Source: Lachnospiraceae bacterium (GTDB lineage: Bacteria > Bacillota > Clostridia > Lachnospirales > Lachnospiraceae). Taken from it: 46,543 bases of DNA. Of this stretch, positions 1 to 9,293 are shown piece after piece. Every line of letters begins with the position of its first letter. The stretch's first letter is position 1. The position numbers and the translations under genes were made by a program. The DNA is taken from assembly GCA_017440045.1 (NCBI GenBank), contig JAFSIA010000020.1, forward strand, positions 1 to 46,543, given 5' to 3'. The notes beneath the pieces were generated by a model. That model saw only the letters and a list, made by a program, of their open reading frames with translations. It searched no databases and was not told where the DNA came from.

Positions 1-614
1 CCTGTAGGTCCCATAAAGAAGAAAAGTTTAGTCTTCTTCTCCTCTGCCTCCAGCACCTTTGGCTGTCCAAGCTTTAATATGATTTTCTGATATATTCCAG
101 CTAAAATACTGTCAATATTCGACTCTTTCTTAAGGCTTGATTCTATTTCACCAATAATCTGGTTTGCATACTTTTCGTCTACCTCATTATCTAATAACTG
201 ACGATACACAAGCTGCATAAACTTAAAGTTTACATTTTTATTTTTATCGTCCTCTTTTTCTTCTTCCTTTTGCACCTGTGGGGCCGGCTCACTTACAGAA
301 ATCTTACTCTGAAGCATACTCTGAAGGTTATCAAGCTTTGCCTCAATAGCTGTATTTCTCTTATCAAGCTCCATAACCGGCTTTGTACTATCATCTACTA
401 TAGCATTAATCGTTTTTACAGGAATCTTATCAGTTGTATGAGCTCTCTCCTCAAGTGCTGCTGTCACTTCCACAATATCCTTCTTAAATAATCTGGCTAT
501 ACCCCTATGTTTAATTGTCTTAATATTCATGATAACCGCAGCATCGCCAAGCTCATGCTTAGCCATAAGTATACCTTCTGTCTCTGTTGCTGCCTGGAAT
601 TTTTTGATTATCAT
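1..614 (-). CDS. flhF: Flagellar biosynthesis GTPase FlhF, partial (first ~204 residues)
   Basis: This is the N-terminal part of FlhF, the SRP-type GTPase that helps place and number flagella. The start MIIKKFQAATETEG is followed by the typical FlhF N-terminal (B) domain, then a charged linker rich in E and K. The window ends just as the G domain begins, at FFMGPTG, the first half of the P-loop. The ATG at 614-612 overlaps the flhA stop by one base (TAATG), so the two genes are translationally coupled. The truncation is only the window edge. The visible part has no stop or frameshift. Confidence 0.93.
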   Translation of the reverse strand, partial: MIIKKFQAATETEGILMAKHELGDAAVIMNIKTIKHRGIARLFKKDIVEVTAALEERAHTTDKIPVKTINAIVDDSTKPVMELDKRNTAIEAKLDNLQSMLQSKISVSEPAPQVQKEEEKEDDKNKNVNFKFMQLVYRQLLDNEVDEKYANQIIGEIESSLKKESNIDSILAGIYQKIILKLGQPKVLEAEEKKTKLFFFMGPT

Positions 615-2647
615 TATGCGCTCACCATCCCTACTGACTGTAATTCAATATTAGATTCAATCTCATTATATGAAATGATAATTAAATCTCTAAAATAGTC
701 TTGTGTCATCTTCTTAAAGTACATTCTGACTATAGGTGATGTAATGACAATAGGTACCTTACCCATGTCCTCCATCTTCTTAATTTCCTGCTCTAATGAA
801 GCAATAATTAATCTCTGTCTTTCCGGGTCAAGTGCTATATAAGAGCCCTGCTCTGTCTGCTTAACACTTCCCATAATCTCCTGCTCATTCTTTGGATCCA
901 ATGTAACTACACTTGTCACTTCGTTAGATGCAAAGAATTTCGCACTAATAGCTCTCTTTAAGCTCTGCCTTACATACTCTGTCAGCACGTCCGTATCCCT
1001 AGTGACTGCTGCATGATCTGCAAGCGTTTCAAATATTGTAAGCAAATCTCTTATAGAAATGCCTTCTCGCAAAAGGTTCTGTAATACCTTCTGCACCTCT
1101 CCAATACCAAGAAGCTTTGGAATAAGCTCGTCCACAAGTACCGGATTTGATTCCTTGACATTGTTGATAAGGTTCTGTACATCCTGTCTTGTAAGAAGCT
1201 CATCTATATGACTTCTAACAATTTCTGTAAGATGTGTTGCGATAATTGAAGGCGGATCAACAACTGTGTAGCCCATAGATTCTGCTCTCTCTCTCTGACT
1301 CTCTGTAATCCAAAGAGCTGGAAGATGATATGATGGCTCGAATGTAGGGATACCTGTAATTTCCTCCTCAACCATTCCTGGATTCATTGCCATATAATGG
1401 TCAAATAAGATTTCACCTTCACTAATCTGTACACCTTTAATTTTTATAATATACTGGTTTGGATTAAGCTGAATATTATCTCGCAAACGGATAATAGGTA
1501 CAACCACACCAAGTTCCAGTGCTATTTGTCGTCTAATCATTACAACTCTATCAAGCAAGTCTCCACCCTGATTAACATCAGCAAGTGGAATAATTCCATA
1601 ACCAAACTCTAACTCGATAGGGTCGACCTGAAGGAGAGATACCACATTCTCTGGTCTTCTGATTTCCTCAGCTTCTGCCTGAGCCTCACCCGTCTCTTCC
1701 TCGATTCTTTCAACTGCCTGACTATCACGCATTCTGTTACCAATAAGTATACATCCGATACCCATAGGTACAAAAATGTATATAGGAAGTTCTGTTGTAA
1801 TACCTAAAAATGTCATTGCGGCACCAACTGCCCACATAACCTTTGGTATATCGAAAAGCTGGGAAACAACCATATCTCCCATATCCATATCTTTTGAAGC
1901 CTTAGTTACAAGTATACCTGTTGCTAACGATATAAGAAGAGATGGAATAGAGCTTACAAGACCATCACCGATTGTGAGGATTGTGTATCTGTCAAGAGCC
2001 TCTCCTACTTCCATACCCTGCATCACAACACCCATGACCAAACCACCAACAAAGTTGATAATTGTAATCATAAGACCTGCAGTCGCATCTCCTTTTACGT
2101 ACTTAACAGCACCATCCATAGAACCGAAGAATGAAGACTCGGCTTGAAGCTTCTCTCTCCTCTCCCTAGCCTGCTGGTCTGTGATAGCTCCTGTATTTAA
2201 GTCAGCATCAATAGCCATCTGCTTACCAGGCATAGCATCCAGTGTGAATCTTGCTGTTACTTCTGCAACTCTCTCTGAACCTTTATTGATAACCATAAAC
2301 TGAACTATCAAAAGAATAATAAATACGATAACACCGATAACCAAGCTACCGCTACCAACAAAGTATCCAAATGTCTCTACTACCTTACCAGGATCACCTG
2401 TACTTAAAATAAGCTTTGTAGATGAAACGTTAAGGGAAATTCTAAATAATGTTGTTAAAAGCAATAATGTAGGGAAGGATGACATATTCATAGCTTCCTT
2501 AGCAAATACTGCATTAAACAAAATTACAAGAGCTACTGCCATATTAAAGGCCAGTAAAATATCAAGTATAATACTAGGTAATGGAATAATGAGGAATACA
2601 ATAGCTGCTAAGATATAAAGTCCCAAGCCTATATCTGTTTTCTTCAT
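614..2647 (-). CDS. flhA: Flagellar type III export gate protein FlhA
   Basis: FlhA is the large export-gate subunit of the flagellar secretion system; its cytosolic ring docks chaperone-substrate complexes. At 677 residues it has the usual length. About eight hydrophobic segments fill residues 7-310. The FHIPEP signature (RVAEVTARF...MPGKQMAIDAD) lies at residues 127-149. The soluble C-terminal half runs to the end and contains the conserved VVDPPSIIATHLTE stretch. It lies 29 bp downstream of flhB and overlaps flhF by one base. Nothing is missing. Confidence 0.97.
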   Translation of the reverse strand: MKKTDIGLGLYILAAIVFLIIPLPSIILDILLAFNMAVALVILFNAVFAKEAMNMSSFPTLLLLTTLFRISLNVSSTKLILSTGDPGKVVETFGYFVGSGSLVIGVIVFIILLIVQFMVINKGSERVAEVTARFTLDAMPGKQMAIDADLNTGAITDQQARERREKLQAESSFFGSMDGAVKYVKGDATAGLMITIINFVGGLVMGVVMQGMEVGEALDRYTILTIGDGLVSSIPSLLISLATGILVTKASKDMDMGDMVVSQLFDIPKVMWAVGAAMTFLGITTELPIYIFVPMGIGCILIGNRMRDSQAVERIEEETGEAQAEAEEIRRPENVVSLLQVDPIELEFGYGIIPLADVNQGGDLLDRVVMIRRQIALELGVVVPIIRLRDNIQLNPNQYIIKIKGVQISEGEILFDHYMAMNPGMVEEEITGIPTFEPSYHLPALWITESQRERAESMGYTVVDPPSIIATHLTEIVRSHIDELLTRQDVQNLINNVKESNPVLVDELIPKLLGIGEVQKVLQNLLREGISIRDLLTIFETLADHAAVTRDTDVLTEYVRQSLKRAISAKFFASNEVTSVVTLDPKNEQEIMGSVKQTEQGSYIALDPERQRLIIASLEQEIKKMEDMGKVPIVITSPIVRMYFKKMTQDYFRDLIIISYNEIESNIELQSVGMVSA

Positions 2648-2676
2648 CTTCCGTCACTCCCTTCTCTTATACTCTA

Positions 2677-3813
2677 CTATCCTCTAGGCACAGTTTTATT
2701 TTTTGAGTTGTACACATAGGCCAGTACTTCTGCTACGGCCTGGTACAACTCCTGAGGAATTTCCTCATCTATGTCAACGCTGTGATACAGCGCTCTTGCC
2801 AATGGTTTATTTTCTACTATTTCAATATTGTGTTCTCTCGCTACTTCCTTGATTTTCTGAGCCAGAAAATCTTCACCCTTTGCTATAACTACCGGCGCTT
2901 TTGCAACACTTAAATCATACTTAATTGCCACAGCAAAATGGGTAGGGTTTGTGATGACAACATCTGCCTCTGGCAGCTTTTGCATCATTCTTCTCTGCGA
3001 AACTTCTCTCATCTTTCTACGAATCTGCTGACGAACTGTTGGATCTCCTTCGGACTGCTTATACTCATCCTTCACTTCCTGCTTTGTCATCATCATATCG
3101 TTCTTAAATTTTCTAATCTGATAAATATAATCGATTACACCCACAAACAAGTATATTGCACTAATTTTTATGGCAATAGAAAATACCATATCGCCTGCAA
3201 ATACAACTCCTTGTTGTAAGGATACATCATATAGCCCATAAAGAGCATATATATTATCTGTTAGTTCCGTATATATAACATATATACATACAAATACAAT
3301 CGCCACTGATTTTAACAGGTTTATCAGGGATTGCTTCGAAAACATTCTCTTAAATCCATTAACAGGATTAAGATTACTAAATTTAGGTTTTAATGCCTCA
3401 CCAGAGATTTTCCACTTTACCTGAACCAAATCTCCTGCGAAGTTTATTACAAATGCCACTATTAAAAATGGAGCAATAATAATAGCTATGCTAAAAAGCA
3501 TTTCTCCAAGGACTGACAATGCAACTCCTAAATTTACATCTTCAGTTCTGGATGCATACTTTGGTATGACACTGTATATTGTCTTAAACGAGTCCACAAG
3601 ACCTTCGCCTACAACACCTATGTACATGTCCAAAAATACAAAGCTTACCAAAAGAAATGCTGCATTAACTATCTCCTTACTTTTTGCTACCTGACCTTTT
3701 TTTCTGGCATCATCCAGCTTTTTCTGTGACGCAGGTTCTGTTTTTTCGCCACCAGGACCGTCCTTTGCAAACAACTGTAGATTAAGTTTTAAAGCTATAT
3801 CATACTTGTCCAC
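2677..3813 (-). CDS. flhB: Flagellar export switch protein FlhB
   Basis: FlhB switches export specificity from rod/hook to filament substrates by autocleavage between Asn and Pro. The NPTH cleavage motif is seen at residues 289-292. Four hydrophobic segments precede it, and the N-terminal GEKTEPAS...ARKKGQVAKS motif is present at 22-45. The start used here is a GTG at 3813, reached after the fliR stop (TGATGTG) with an AAGGA ribosome site inside the end of fliR. The 378-residue length is normal. The C-terminal tail after cleavage is about 86 residues. Confidence 0.96.
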   Translation of the reverse strand: MDKYDIALKLNLQLFAKDGPGGEKTEPASQKKLDDARKKGQVAKSKEIVNAAFLLVSFVFLDMYIGVVGEGLVDSFKTIYSVIPKYASRTEDVNLGVALSVLGEMLFSIAIIIAPFLIVAFVINFAGDLVQVKWKISGEALKPKFSNLNPVNGFKRMFSKQSLINLLKSVAIVFVCIYVIYTELTDNIYALYGLYDVSLQQGVVFAGDMVFSIAIKISAIYLFVGVIDYIYQIRKFKNDMMMTKQEVKDEYKQSEGDPTVRQQIRRKMREVSQRRMMQKLPEADVVITNPTHFAVAIKYDLSVAKAPVVIAKGEDFLAQKIKEVAREHNIEIVENKPLARALYHSVDIDEEIPQELYQAVAEVLAYVYNSKNKTVPRG

Positions 3814-3814
3814 A

Positions 3815-4594
3815 TCAGTACATTCCTTTCATTACCTGAATAACCATTTGCTTCATAATATCAAATATAAAATTCGCAATAGTTGGAAGAAGAGATACTG
3901 TAATAAAAAGTATCAACAGTCCACATAATACCTTTAATTGGATTCCTACTGCAAACATATGAATAGATGGCGCTATCTTCGTCATAATGCCAAGTGCACA
4001 ATTAAGCACCAAAATAGCTACAAAAACAGGCAACACCATCCTAAAACCTATGATAAAGTAATTTGCCAAAAATCCCAGCATAGTATCATACATAGTTTCA
4101 TTTACACTGATATTTCCAATTGGGATAAGTGTAAATGAATCCTTTATTGCACTGAGCAAAAACACATGCATATGAGATATTAGCATCAACAGCATTATCA
4201 AATTATTGTATAGAGAGCCTGTAATTGTTGACATTTGATTGGTTGTCGGGTCAAACATACTTGCCATCGCCAATCCTATATCTGTGTCAATTAATCTACC
4301 TGCAAAAAGGATTATATTGCTACATATATATGCAGAAAATCCTATAAGCAAGCCAGCTGCTGCTTCCTTTACAATCAGAGCTGTGTACTCTATCAATGTG
4401 CTGTATTCTACCTCCATAGTAGGGAGAGTGTTATATAATATCAGTGTAAAAAAAACAGAAAACCCCAATTTGGTACGCTGAGGTGTGTTGCTCATTCCAA
4501 AAAAAGGGGCTATAAAAACAAATGATGTAATTCTCACCAATATTAATATAAAGTACTCTATCTCCTGCTGTGAAATAACAACGTCAATATTCAT
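3815..4594 (-). CDS. fliR: Flagellar export gate protein FliR
   Basis: FliR is a polytopic component of the FliPQR export channel in the basal body membrane. Six hydrophobic segments are spread through the protein, including a VRITSFVFIAPFFG-type first segment and a C-terminal LCGLLILFITVSLLP segment. I chose the start MNIDVVISQQE at 4594, giving 259 residues, because its ATG overlaps the fliQ stop as TAATG, the same coupling seen at flhA/flhF. A longer reading from 4621 would overlap fliQ by 28 bases and adds only MEQFWRIYV. Confidence 0.93.
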   Translation of the reverse strand: MNIDVVISQQEIEYFILILVRITSFVFIAPFFGMSNTPQRTKLGFSVFFTLILYNTLPTMEVEYSTLIEYTALIVKEAAAGLLIGFSAYICSNIILFAGRLIDTDIGLAMASMFDPTTNQMSTITGSLYNNLIMLLMLISHMHVFLLSAIKDSFTLIPIGNISVNETMYDTMLGFLANYFIIGFRMVLPVFVAILVLNCALGIMTKIAPSIHMFAVGIQLKVLCGLLILFITVSLLPTIANFIFDIMKQMVIQVMKGMY

Positions 4595-4860
4595 TACATA
4601 TATTCTCCAAAACTGTTCCAAAGTTCTGTCATAAACTCAACAATTGTATTTAGTATAAATGAACCAAATATCAACATTGCAAGAAAAATTGCCACAATCT
4701 TTGGTACAAATGTGAGCGTCTGCTCCTGTATAGAAGTAACCGCCTGAAAAATACTTACTACCAATCCAACTACCAGCGATATTATAAGAAGTGGTGCAGA
4801 TGTAATAATAATTGTCCAGATGGCCTCTATTGCCACATCTAAAACGGCTTCAACAGTCAT
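4594..4860 (-). CDS. fliQ: Flagellar export gate protein FliQ
   Basis: FliQ is the small two-helix subunit of the FliPQR export channel. It has 88 residues with two hydrophobic hairpin segments (about 15-40 and 50-75) and the conserved AVTSIQEQTLTFVPK loop between them. A good GGGAGG ribosome site lies ahead of the ATG. It follows fliP after 22 bp and overlaps fliR by one base, as expected in this conserved gene order. Confidence 0.95.
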   Translation of the reverse strand: MTVEAVLDVAIEAIWTIIITSAPLLIISLVVGLVVSIFQAVTSIQEQTLTFVPKIVAIFLAMLIFGSFILNTIVEFMTELWNSFGEYM

Positions 4861-4882
4861 TTTTTATTACCTCCCACTTCCG

Positions 4883-5704
4883 TCACCGGAACGTTTGCAT
4901 CAAATTTACAATGATAAGATTCCATCCATCTGCCAAGACAAATAATAAAATCTTAAATGGCATTGAAATCGTTGTTGGTGGAAGCATCATCATACCCATT
5001 GACATCAGTACTGATGAAACCACCATATCAATAACAAGGAATGGTACATATATAAGGAAACCTATCCAAAACGCTGTTCTTAGCTCACTTATAATAAACG
5101 CAGGAATAAGCGTAGTAGTAGGCACATCCTCCTCAATATTATCAATTTCTGTAATGCCGGAAAGCTCGCACATTGTGTTCAAATCCTGCTCATCAACCTG
5201 ATTGAACATAAATTCTCTCAAAGGGTCCAATGCCGCTTCAAAGAATTCCTCCTGATTCATTTCCTCATTACTAAACGGAACATACGCTTCCTCATAGATT
5301 CTGCCAAATGTTGGCGACATTATGAAAATCGTAAGGAACAGTGCAATTCCAATGAGCACCTGATTAGGTGGTGCGCTCTGAGTATTTAATGCACTTCTGG
5401 TAAAATGAAGAACAACAAGTATTCTCGTAAAAGAAGTTAACATAATAAGTATTGACGGACATAATGCTATTACCGTCAATACAATTACTATCTGTAAGGC
5501 ACTACTTATACTATCAGAATCTGTACCTATAGTTATGCCAAGCACATCAGCATCTGATGGATCTGCATCTATAATTGTATTTGTATCTTCACCTGCTGTA
5601 TCATCGCCCTCCACAGTAGTAGCATAAACACTAGTACTATGCGAAAAAGTAAAGCAACATACAAAAAGCATAAGACACAGTATTCTTAAAATAATCTTCT
5701 TCAT
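4883..5704 (-). CDS. fliP: Flagellar export gate protein FliP
   Basis: FliP forms the core of the export pore. Residues 1-29 are a cleavable signal peptide (LCLMLFVCCFTFSHS...YA), usual for FliP. The FliP signatures are visible: the MLTSFTRILVVLHFTRSALNTQ-type segment after residue 85 and the PFLVIDMVVSSVLMSMGMMM segment near 220-240. Length is 273 residues, slightly long because of an acidic spacer (residues 30-55) after the signal peptide. It sits 14 bp from fliO and 22 bp from fliQ. Confidence 0.96.
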   Translation of the reverse strand: MKKIILRILCLMLFVCCFTFSHSTSVYATTVEGDDTAGEDTNTIIDADPSDADVLGITIGTDSDSISSALQIVIVLTVIALCPSILIMLTSFTRILVVLHFTRSALNTQSAPPNQVLIGIALFLTIFIMSPTFGRIYEEAYVPFSNEEMNQEEFFEAALDPLREFMFNQVDEQDLNTMCELSGITEIDNIEEDVPTTTLIPAFIISELRTAFWIGFLIYVPFLVIDMVVSSVLMSMGMMMLPPTTISMPFKILLFVLADGWNLIIVNLMQTFR

Positions 5705-5718
5705 AAGCCTGCTATACC

Positions 5719-6075
5719 TTACTCTTTATCCTGCTTCTTTTTAAATTTTTCCAATAAGTGTGAGAAACTTTCAGAATAAGACTTACCACCTTCGGTTATT
5801 GGATTCTCCTCGGGCAAGTTCAGCCCGGAAGAATCCAACTTACCGATAACAGTGATTGTATCTTTCCCTGAAGCAAGAGCATAATACTCCTGCCCTATCT
5901 TTACAATAAGTAAATTCTTTGTGTTTGAAAGTCGCTGCGTCTCAATAACTGATATATTTTTACCCTTCATACCTGCAGATTGCAATTTTGCAATATACTT
6001 TGTTGTATAGTATGTCATAAGTAAAACACCAACAAATATCAGTAATGCTACTAGCAACTGGATGAATCCGTCCAT
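5719..6075 (-). CDS. fliO: Flagellar biosynthesis protein FliO
   Basis: This short protein (118 residues) has one N-terminal membrane segment (residues 5-25) and a small soluble domain with the FliO-type ISVIETQRLSNTKNLLIVKIG stretch. FliO assists assembly of the FliP ring. Family sequence identity is always low; position between cheY and fliP decides the call. The AGGAT ribosome site precedes the ATG. The C-terminus is highly charged (FKKKQDKE). Confidence 0.88.
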   Translation of the reverse strand: MDGFIQLLVALLIFVGVLLMTYYTTKYIAKLQSAGMKGKNISVIETQRLSNTKNLLIVKIGQEYYALASGKDTITVIGKLDSSGLNLPEENPITEGGKSYSESFSHLLEKFKKKQDKE

Positions 6076-6080
6076 ACAGA

Positions 6081-6443
6081 CTATCCTAATACTTTCTTAA
6101 CAGCCTCCAGAACTCTGTCTGCCTGGAATGGCTTAACAATAAAGTCTTTTGCTCCTGACTGGATTGACTCGATAACCATCGCCTGCTGTCCCATAGCTGA
6201 ACACATAATAACTGTTGCTCCTGGATCAGCTTCCTTAATCTTCTTAAGTGCCTGGATACCATCCATCTCTGGCATTGTGATATCCATCATAACTAAGTCA
6301 GGCTTTGTCTCGGCATATTTTTCAACGGCAACTTTACCGTTTTCAGCTTCACCTGCAATGTTGTAACCATTCTTTGTCAAAATGTCTTTGATCATCATTC
6401 GCATGAATGCCGCATCATCACAAATTAAAATATTTTTTGCCAT
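6081..6443 (-). CDS. cheY: Chemotaxis response regulator CheY
   Basis: CheY is the single-domain receiver that carries the chemotaxis signal to the flagellar switch. The acidic pair D9-D10, phosphoacceptor D54 (MMDITMPEMDG), S82 and K104 (FIVKPF) are all present in 120 residues. I start at MAKNILICDD (6443), because its AGGAGAG ribosome site overlaps the upstream in-frame TTG at 6464, which therefore cannot be the main start. It lies between fliY and fliO, as in Bacillus and Clostridia, next to its likely phosphatase and target FliY. Confidence 0.96.
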   Translation of the reverse strand: MAKNILICDDAAFMRMMIKDILTKNGYNIAGEAENGKVAVEKYAETKPDLVMMDITMPEMDGIQALKKIKEADPGATVIMCSAMGQQAMVIESIQSGAKDFIVKPFQADRVLEAVKKVLG

Positions 6444-6467
6444 AACTTTTATCTCTCCTATCAAAAA

Positions 6468-7709
6468 TTATTTAATAATCTCTGTAACACGTACACCAAA
6501 ACTTTCTTCGATGACAACAACCTCGCCTCTTGCCACATACTTGCCATTTACTAGTACGTCAATCGGCTCACCTGCTATCTTTTCCAGTTCAATGATTGTA
6601 CCTGGTGCAAATTCAAGAATATCTTGAATTGATTTTGTTGTTCTGCCTAATTCTACTGTAACCTCCAAAGGAACATCCATAATTAAATTGATGTTTTCTT
6701 TCTGATTTGCAGCTACCAAATCCGGTGAAAAAGCTTGGAACTGTGCAGATTGTACATTTACCTCCTGCATTGGCTGTGCCATATAGCCCATCATTTGATT
6801 TCCCATCATCTGATTTCCCATCATTGGATTCATCATAGGCATACCCATCATTGGTTGCATTGGCATACCCATCTGTGGTGTTGGGTAACCATTTGCCATA
6901 TCCATCGGCTGTGCCTGCTGCATTGGCTGCTGTTCCATTGCTGCTGGCATAGGCGCCGGTGCTGGAGCTGCTGCTTGTGGTGCTGGCGCTGAAACCGGCT
7001 CCTCAGTCTTCTTCTCTGGTTCCGCTGCTGTATCAGAACCGGAGTTAAACTTAGCACAAAGCTCCTTACAAAATTCTAATGGGTATAATTGCATAATCTC
7101 ACTATCAACTAACTCGCCGATAGTCATCTTAAATGATATTTTAACAAACCCTCCCTTAAGAAAGTCTGTAATATCCGCCTCATCTATGGTGTCATTTAAG
7201 TCTACAAGACTTGCCACCGGTGGACTAATATCTATCTTCATGTTTAACATAGAAGATAATGATGTTGCGGCTGTTCCCATCATCTGGTTCATAGCCTCGC
7301 AAATAGCACTTAAATGTAATTCTCCAAATTCATCAGATACATTAAGACCATCGCCTCCCATCATAAGGTCTGCAATAATCTTAACATCGCTCTCCTTAAG
7401 AATAAGAACGTTATTTCCACTTAAGCCTTCTTTATAAGATATCTGTAAAAATACACAAGGTCTGTCATACTGTGAGACAAGTTCATCCCAATGTGAGTAC
7501 TGAACAGACGGTGTTGTTATATCTACCTTCTGATTTACAAGGGAAGATAATGTTGTTGCTGCCGTTCCCATACTGATGTTTGAAATTTCACCCATGATAT
7601 CTTTTTCCATATCACTGAGCGAATCTGTCATCGGCACTGACTCGGCTGCTGTTATGTCAACTCCGCTTAATAAAGCGTTTATTTCTTCCTGCGACAGCAT
7701 TCCGTCCAT
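6468..7709 (-). CDS. fliY: Flagellar motor switch protein FliY (CheC-like phosphatase plus FliN C-ring domain)
   Basis: FliY combines CheY-P phosphatase activity with the FliN role in the C ring. Residues 1-14 hold an LSQEEINALL CheY-binding motif like that of FliM. Two CheC-type active sites fit D/S-x3-E-x2-N: D37/E41/N44 and S134/E138/N141, each followed by a Pro about 23 residues on. A linker of about 100 residues (226-325) is rich in Ala/Pro, then Met/Gln/Gly (PMMGMPMMNPMMGNQ). The SpoA (FliN) domain fills 338-413. Overall length is 413, longer than the usual ~380 because of the linker. Confidence 0.95.
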   Translation of the reverse strand: MDGMLSQEEINALLSGVDITAAESVPMTDSLSDMEKDIMGEISNISMGTAATTLSSLVNQKVDITTPSVQYSHWDELVSQYDRPCVFLQISYKEGLSGNNVLILKESDVKIIADLMMGGDGLNVSDEFGELHLSAICEAMNQMMGTAATSLSSMLNMKIDISPPVASLVDLNDTIDEADITDFLKGGFVKISFKMTIGELVDSEIMQLYPLEFCKELCAKFNSGSDTAAEPEKKTEEPVSAPAPQAAAPAPAPMPAAMEQQPMQQAQPMDMANGYPTPQMGMPMQPMMGMPMMNPMMGNQMMGNQMMGYMAQPMQEVNVQSAQFQAFSPDLVAANQKENINLIMDVPLEVTVELGRTTKSIQDILEFAPGTIIELEKIAGEPIDVLVNGKYVARGEVVVIEESFGVRVTEIIK

Positions 7710-7714
7710 CTTCT

Positions 7715-8692
7715 CTACTCCTCCCTAATAATTGATGTAATCCTTACCGCGTAGTTGTCATTAGACGCTCCCGGTAAAGCGTAAAACTTCTTAATATTAC
7801 CTACATATATTTGTAGTTCTTCGCCAACTTTCGACTCCAGTTTTATTATATCACCTTTTTGTAAATTTACAAAATCATTTACAGAAATACTACTGTGTCC
7901 AAGTGTTGCCTTGATAGGAATCTCAGCTCTGCTAATCAATGCCTCGATTGCTTCTTCATATGTATTCTCATCCTTTTCTTTCATAGTTGAGAACCAATAC
8001 TTTGTATTTAACTTATCCACAACCTCTTCCAATGTATCATAAGGAAGACATATGTTCATAAGTCCTTCAATGTCACCTATCTTTATAGATAATGTAACAA
8101 TGGATATCATCTCCTGTGGCGATATAATCTGCGCAAACTGCGGATTAGTCTCTATTCGCTCTAAACGAGGTTTTATTGCCACTACATTTTGCCAAGGTTC
8201 TCTCAGCAAATCTATACAAATTGATAAAAATCTTTCTATAATAATAATCTCTATCTCAGAAAATTCTCTCTTCTTTTCTAATGATGCTCCGGCTCCACCA
8301 AGCATTCTGTCTATAATGGCATATCCTAAATTTGTTCCCAACTCCATGATTATTTTACCATTAAGTGGCGATGCATCTACGATTCCTAAAAGAACCGGGT
8401 TTGAAAGAGCATTGGAAAACTCTGAATAGATAACCGCTTCCGAGTTTACCACCTCTACTGCAACCGTCTTACGAAGATATGCTGGTAAGTTCGTATATAA
8501 CAATCTTCCATAATGCTCAAAGATAATTTCAAGAGTACGAAGATGTTCTTTGGAGAATTTTGATGGTCTTTTAAAGTCATAAACTTTAACTTGTTTTTCG
8601 TCTTTATTTTTGTATTCCTCTGCATCCAGCTCACCGGTACTCAAAGCTTTAAGCAGATTATCTATCTCATTTTGAGATAATACCTCTCCCAC
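7715..8692 (-). CDS. fliM: Flagellar motor switch protein FliM
   Basis: FliM forms the middle of the C ring and binds CheY-P. The N-terminal CheY-binding motif VLSQNEIDNLLKAL occupies residues 4-17. The middle domain and the C-terminal SpoA domain (AEIPIKATLGHSSISVNDF...) follow. The start is a GTG (8692) with GGAGG eight bases upstream. It has 325 residues, the normal size, and is five bases from fliY. Confidence 0.96.
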   Translation of the reverse strand: MGEVLSQNEIDNLLKALSTGELDAEEYKNKDEKQVKVYDFKRPSKFSKEHLRTLEIIFEHYGRLLYTNLPAYLRKTVAVEVVNSEAVIYSEFSNALSNPVLLGIVDASPLNGKIIMELGTNLGYAIIDRMLGGAGASLEKKREFSEIEIIIIERFLSICIDLLREPWQNVVAIKPRLERIETNPQFAQIISPQEMISIVTLSIKIGDIEGLMNICLPYDTLEEVVDKLNTKYWFSTMKEKDENTYEEAIEALISRAEIPIKATLGHSSISVNDFVNLQKGDIIKLESKVGEELQIYVGNIKKFYALPGASNDNYAVRITSIIREE

Positions 8693-8729
8693 ATCTTCAC
8701 CTCCTTACATTTATGTCATTCTGTATAGG

Positions 8730-9245
8730 CTATCTTTCCTGTATTACTAAATCACTAAAGTTTACATCATATATAAACTCAGTTTCATTAAAAAGCTTTC
8801 TCAAAGCATCTCTAACATCAGTAGCCGCCTGACTGGTGTTGCTTAAAAGCTGATCTCCTGTGTACATAGCAACAACTCTGTTTACTTCTGCACGCATAAG
8901 CTGCTCATTAGCAGTAAGCTTATCTTTATACTTAGAGTACGCTTCATCCTCAGTATTAAGTCTTAATGTCAACTGAAACTGCGCATAACTCTCTTGACCA
9001 TTGTCGGTTTTAAGCTGAATAGTTATCTTTTCCGCAAATGAGAACGTCTCTGTCTTATCAATGCTGATTGTATCACTATTGGCATCCTTTAATTCTTTTT
9101 CAAGATCTATACCCTGTGCTACTTTACCAATAAGATCTGTTGCTGCATTCATTGCAGGCACTACTGCAAATACTAATATAGCCGTCAAAACCACATTGGT
9201 TACAACAAGCACCAACAATATAAGATTAATTAATCCCTTTTTCAT
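8730..9245 (-). CDS. fliL: Flagellar basal body-associated protein FliL
   Basis: FliL is a single-pass inner-membrane protein near the stators. Residues 4-32 are the membrane segment (LINLILLVLVVTNVVLTAIL). The periplasmic or extracytoplasmic part has the short repeated FliL pattern ending in a C-terminal IYDVNFSDLVIQER stretch. It lies between motB and fliM, which fits. The family is poorly conserved, but length (171), topology and place all agree. Confidence 0.9.
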   Translation of the reverse strand: MKKGLINLILLVLVVTNVVLTAILVFAVVPAMNAATDLIGKVAQGIDLEKELKDANSDTISIDKTETFSFAEKITIQLKTDNGQESYAQFQLTLRLNTEDEAYSKYKDKLTANEQLMRAEVNRVVAMYTGDQLLSNTSQAATDVRDALRKLFNETEFIYDVNFSDLVIQER

Positions 9246-9293
9246 GGTTTACTCCTAACCCTTTCCGCTTATTTCTAATGAATATGATTATAT

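Noticed and set aside
4812-5201. Plus-strand open frames opposite the flagellar genes, of up to about 130 codons
   Set aside because: They are antisense to well-conserved genes, lack ribosome sites and have low-complexity, protein-unlike translations.
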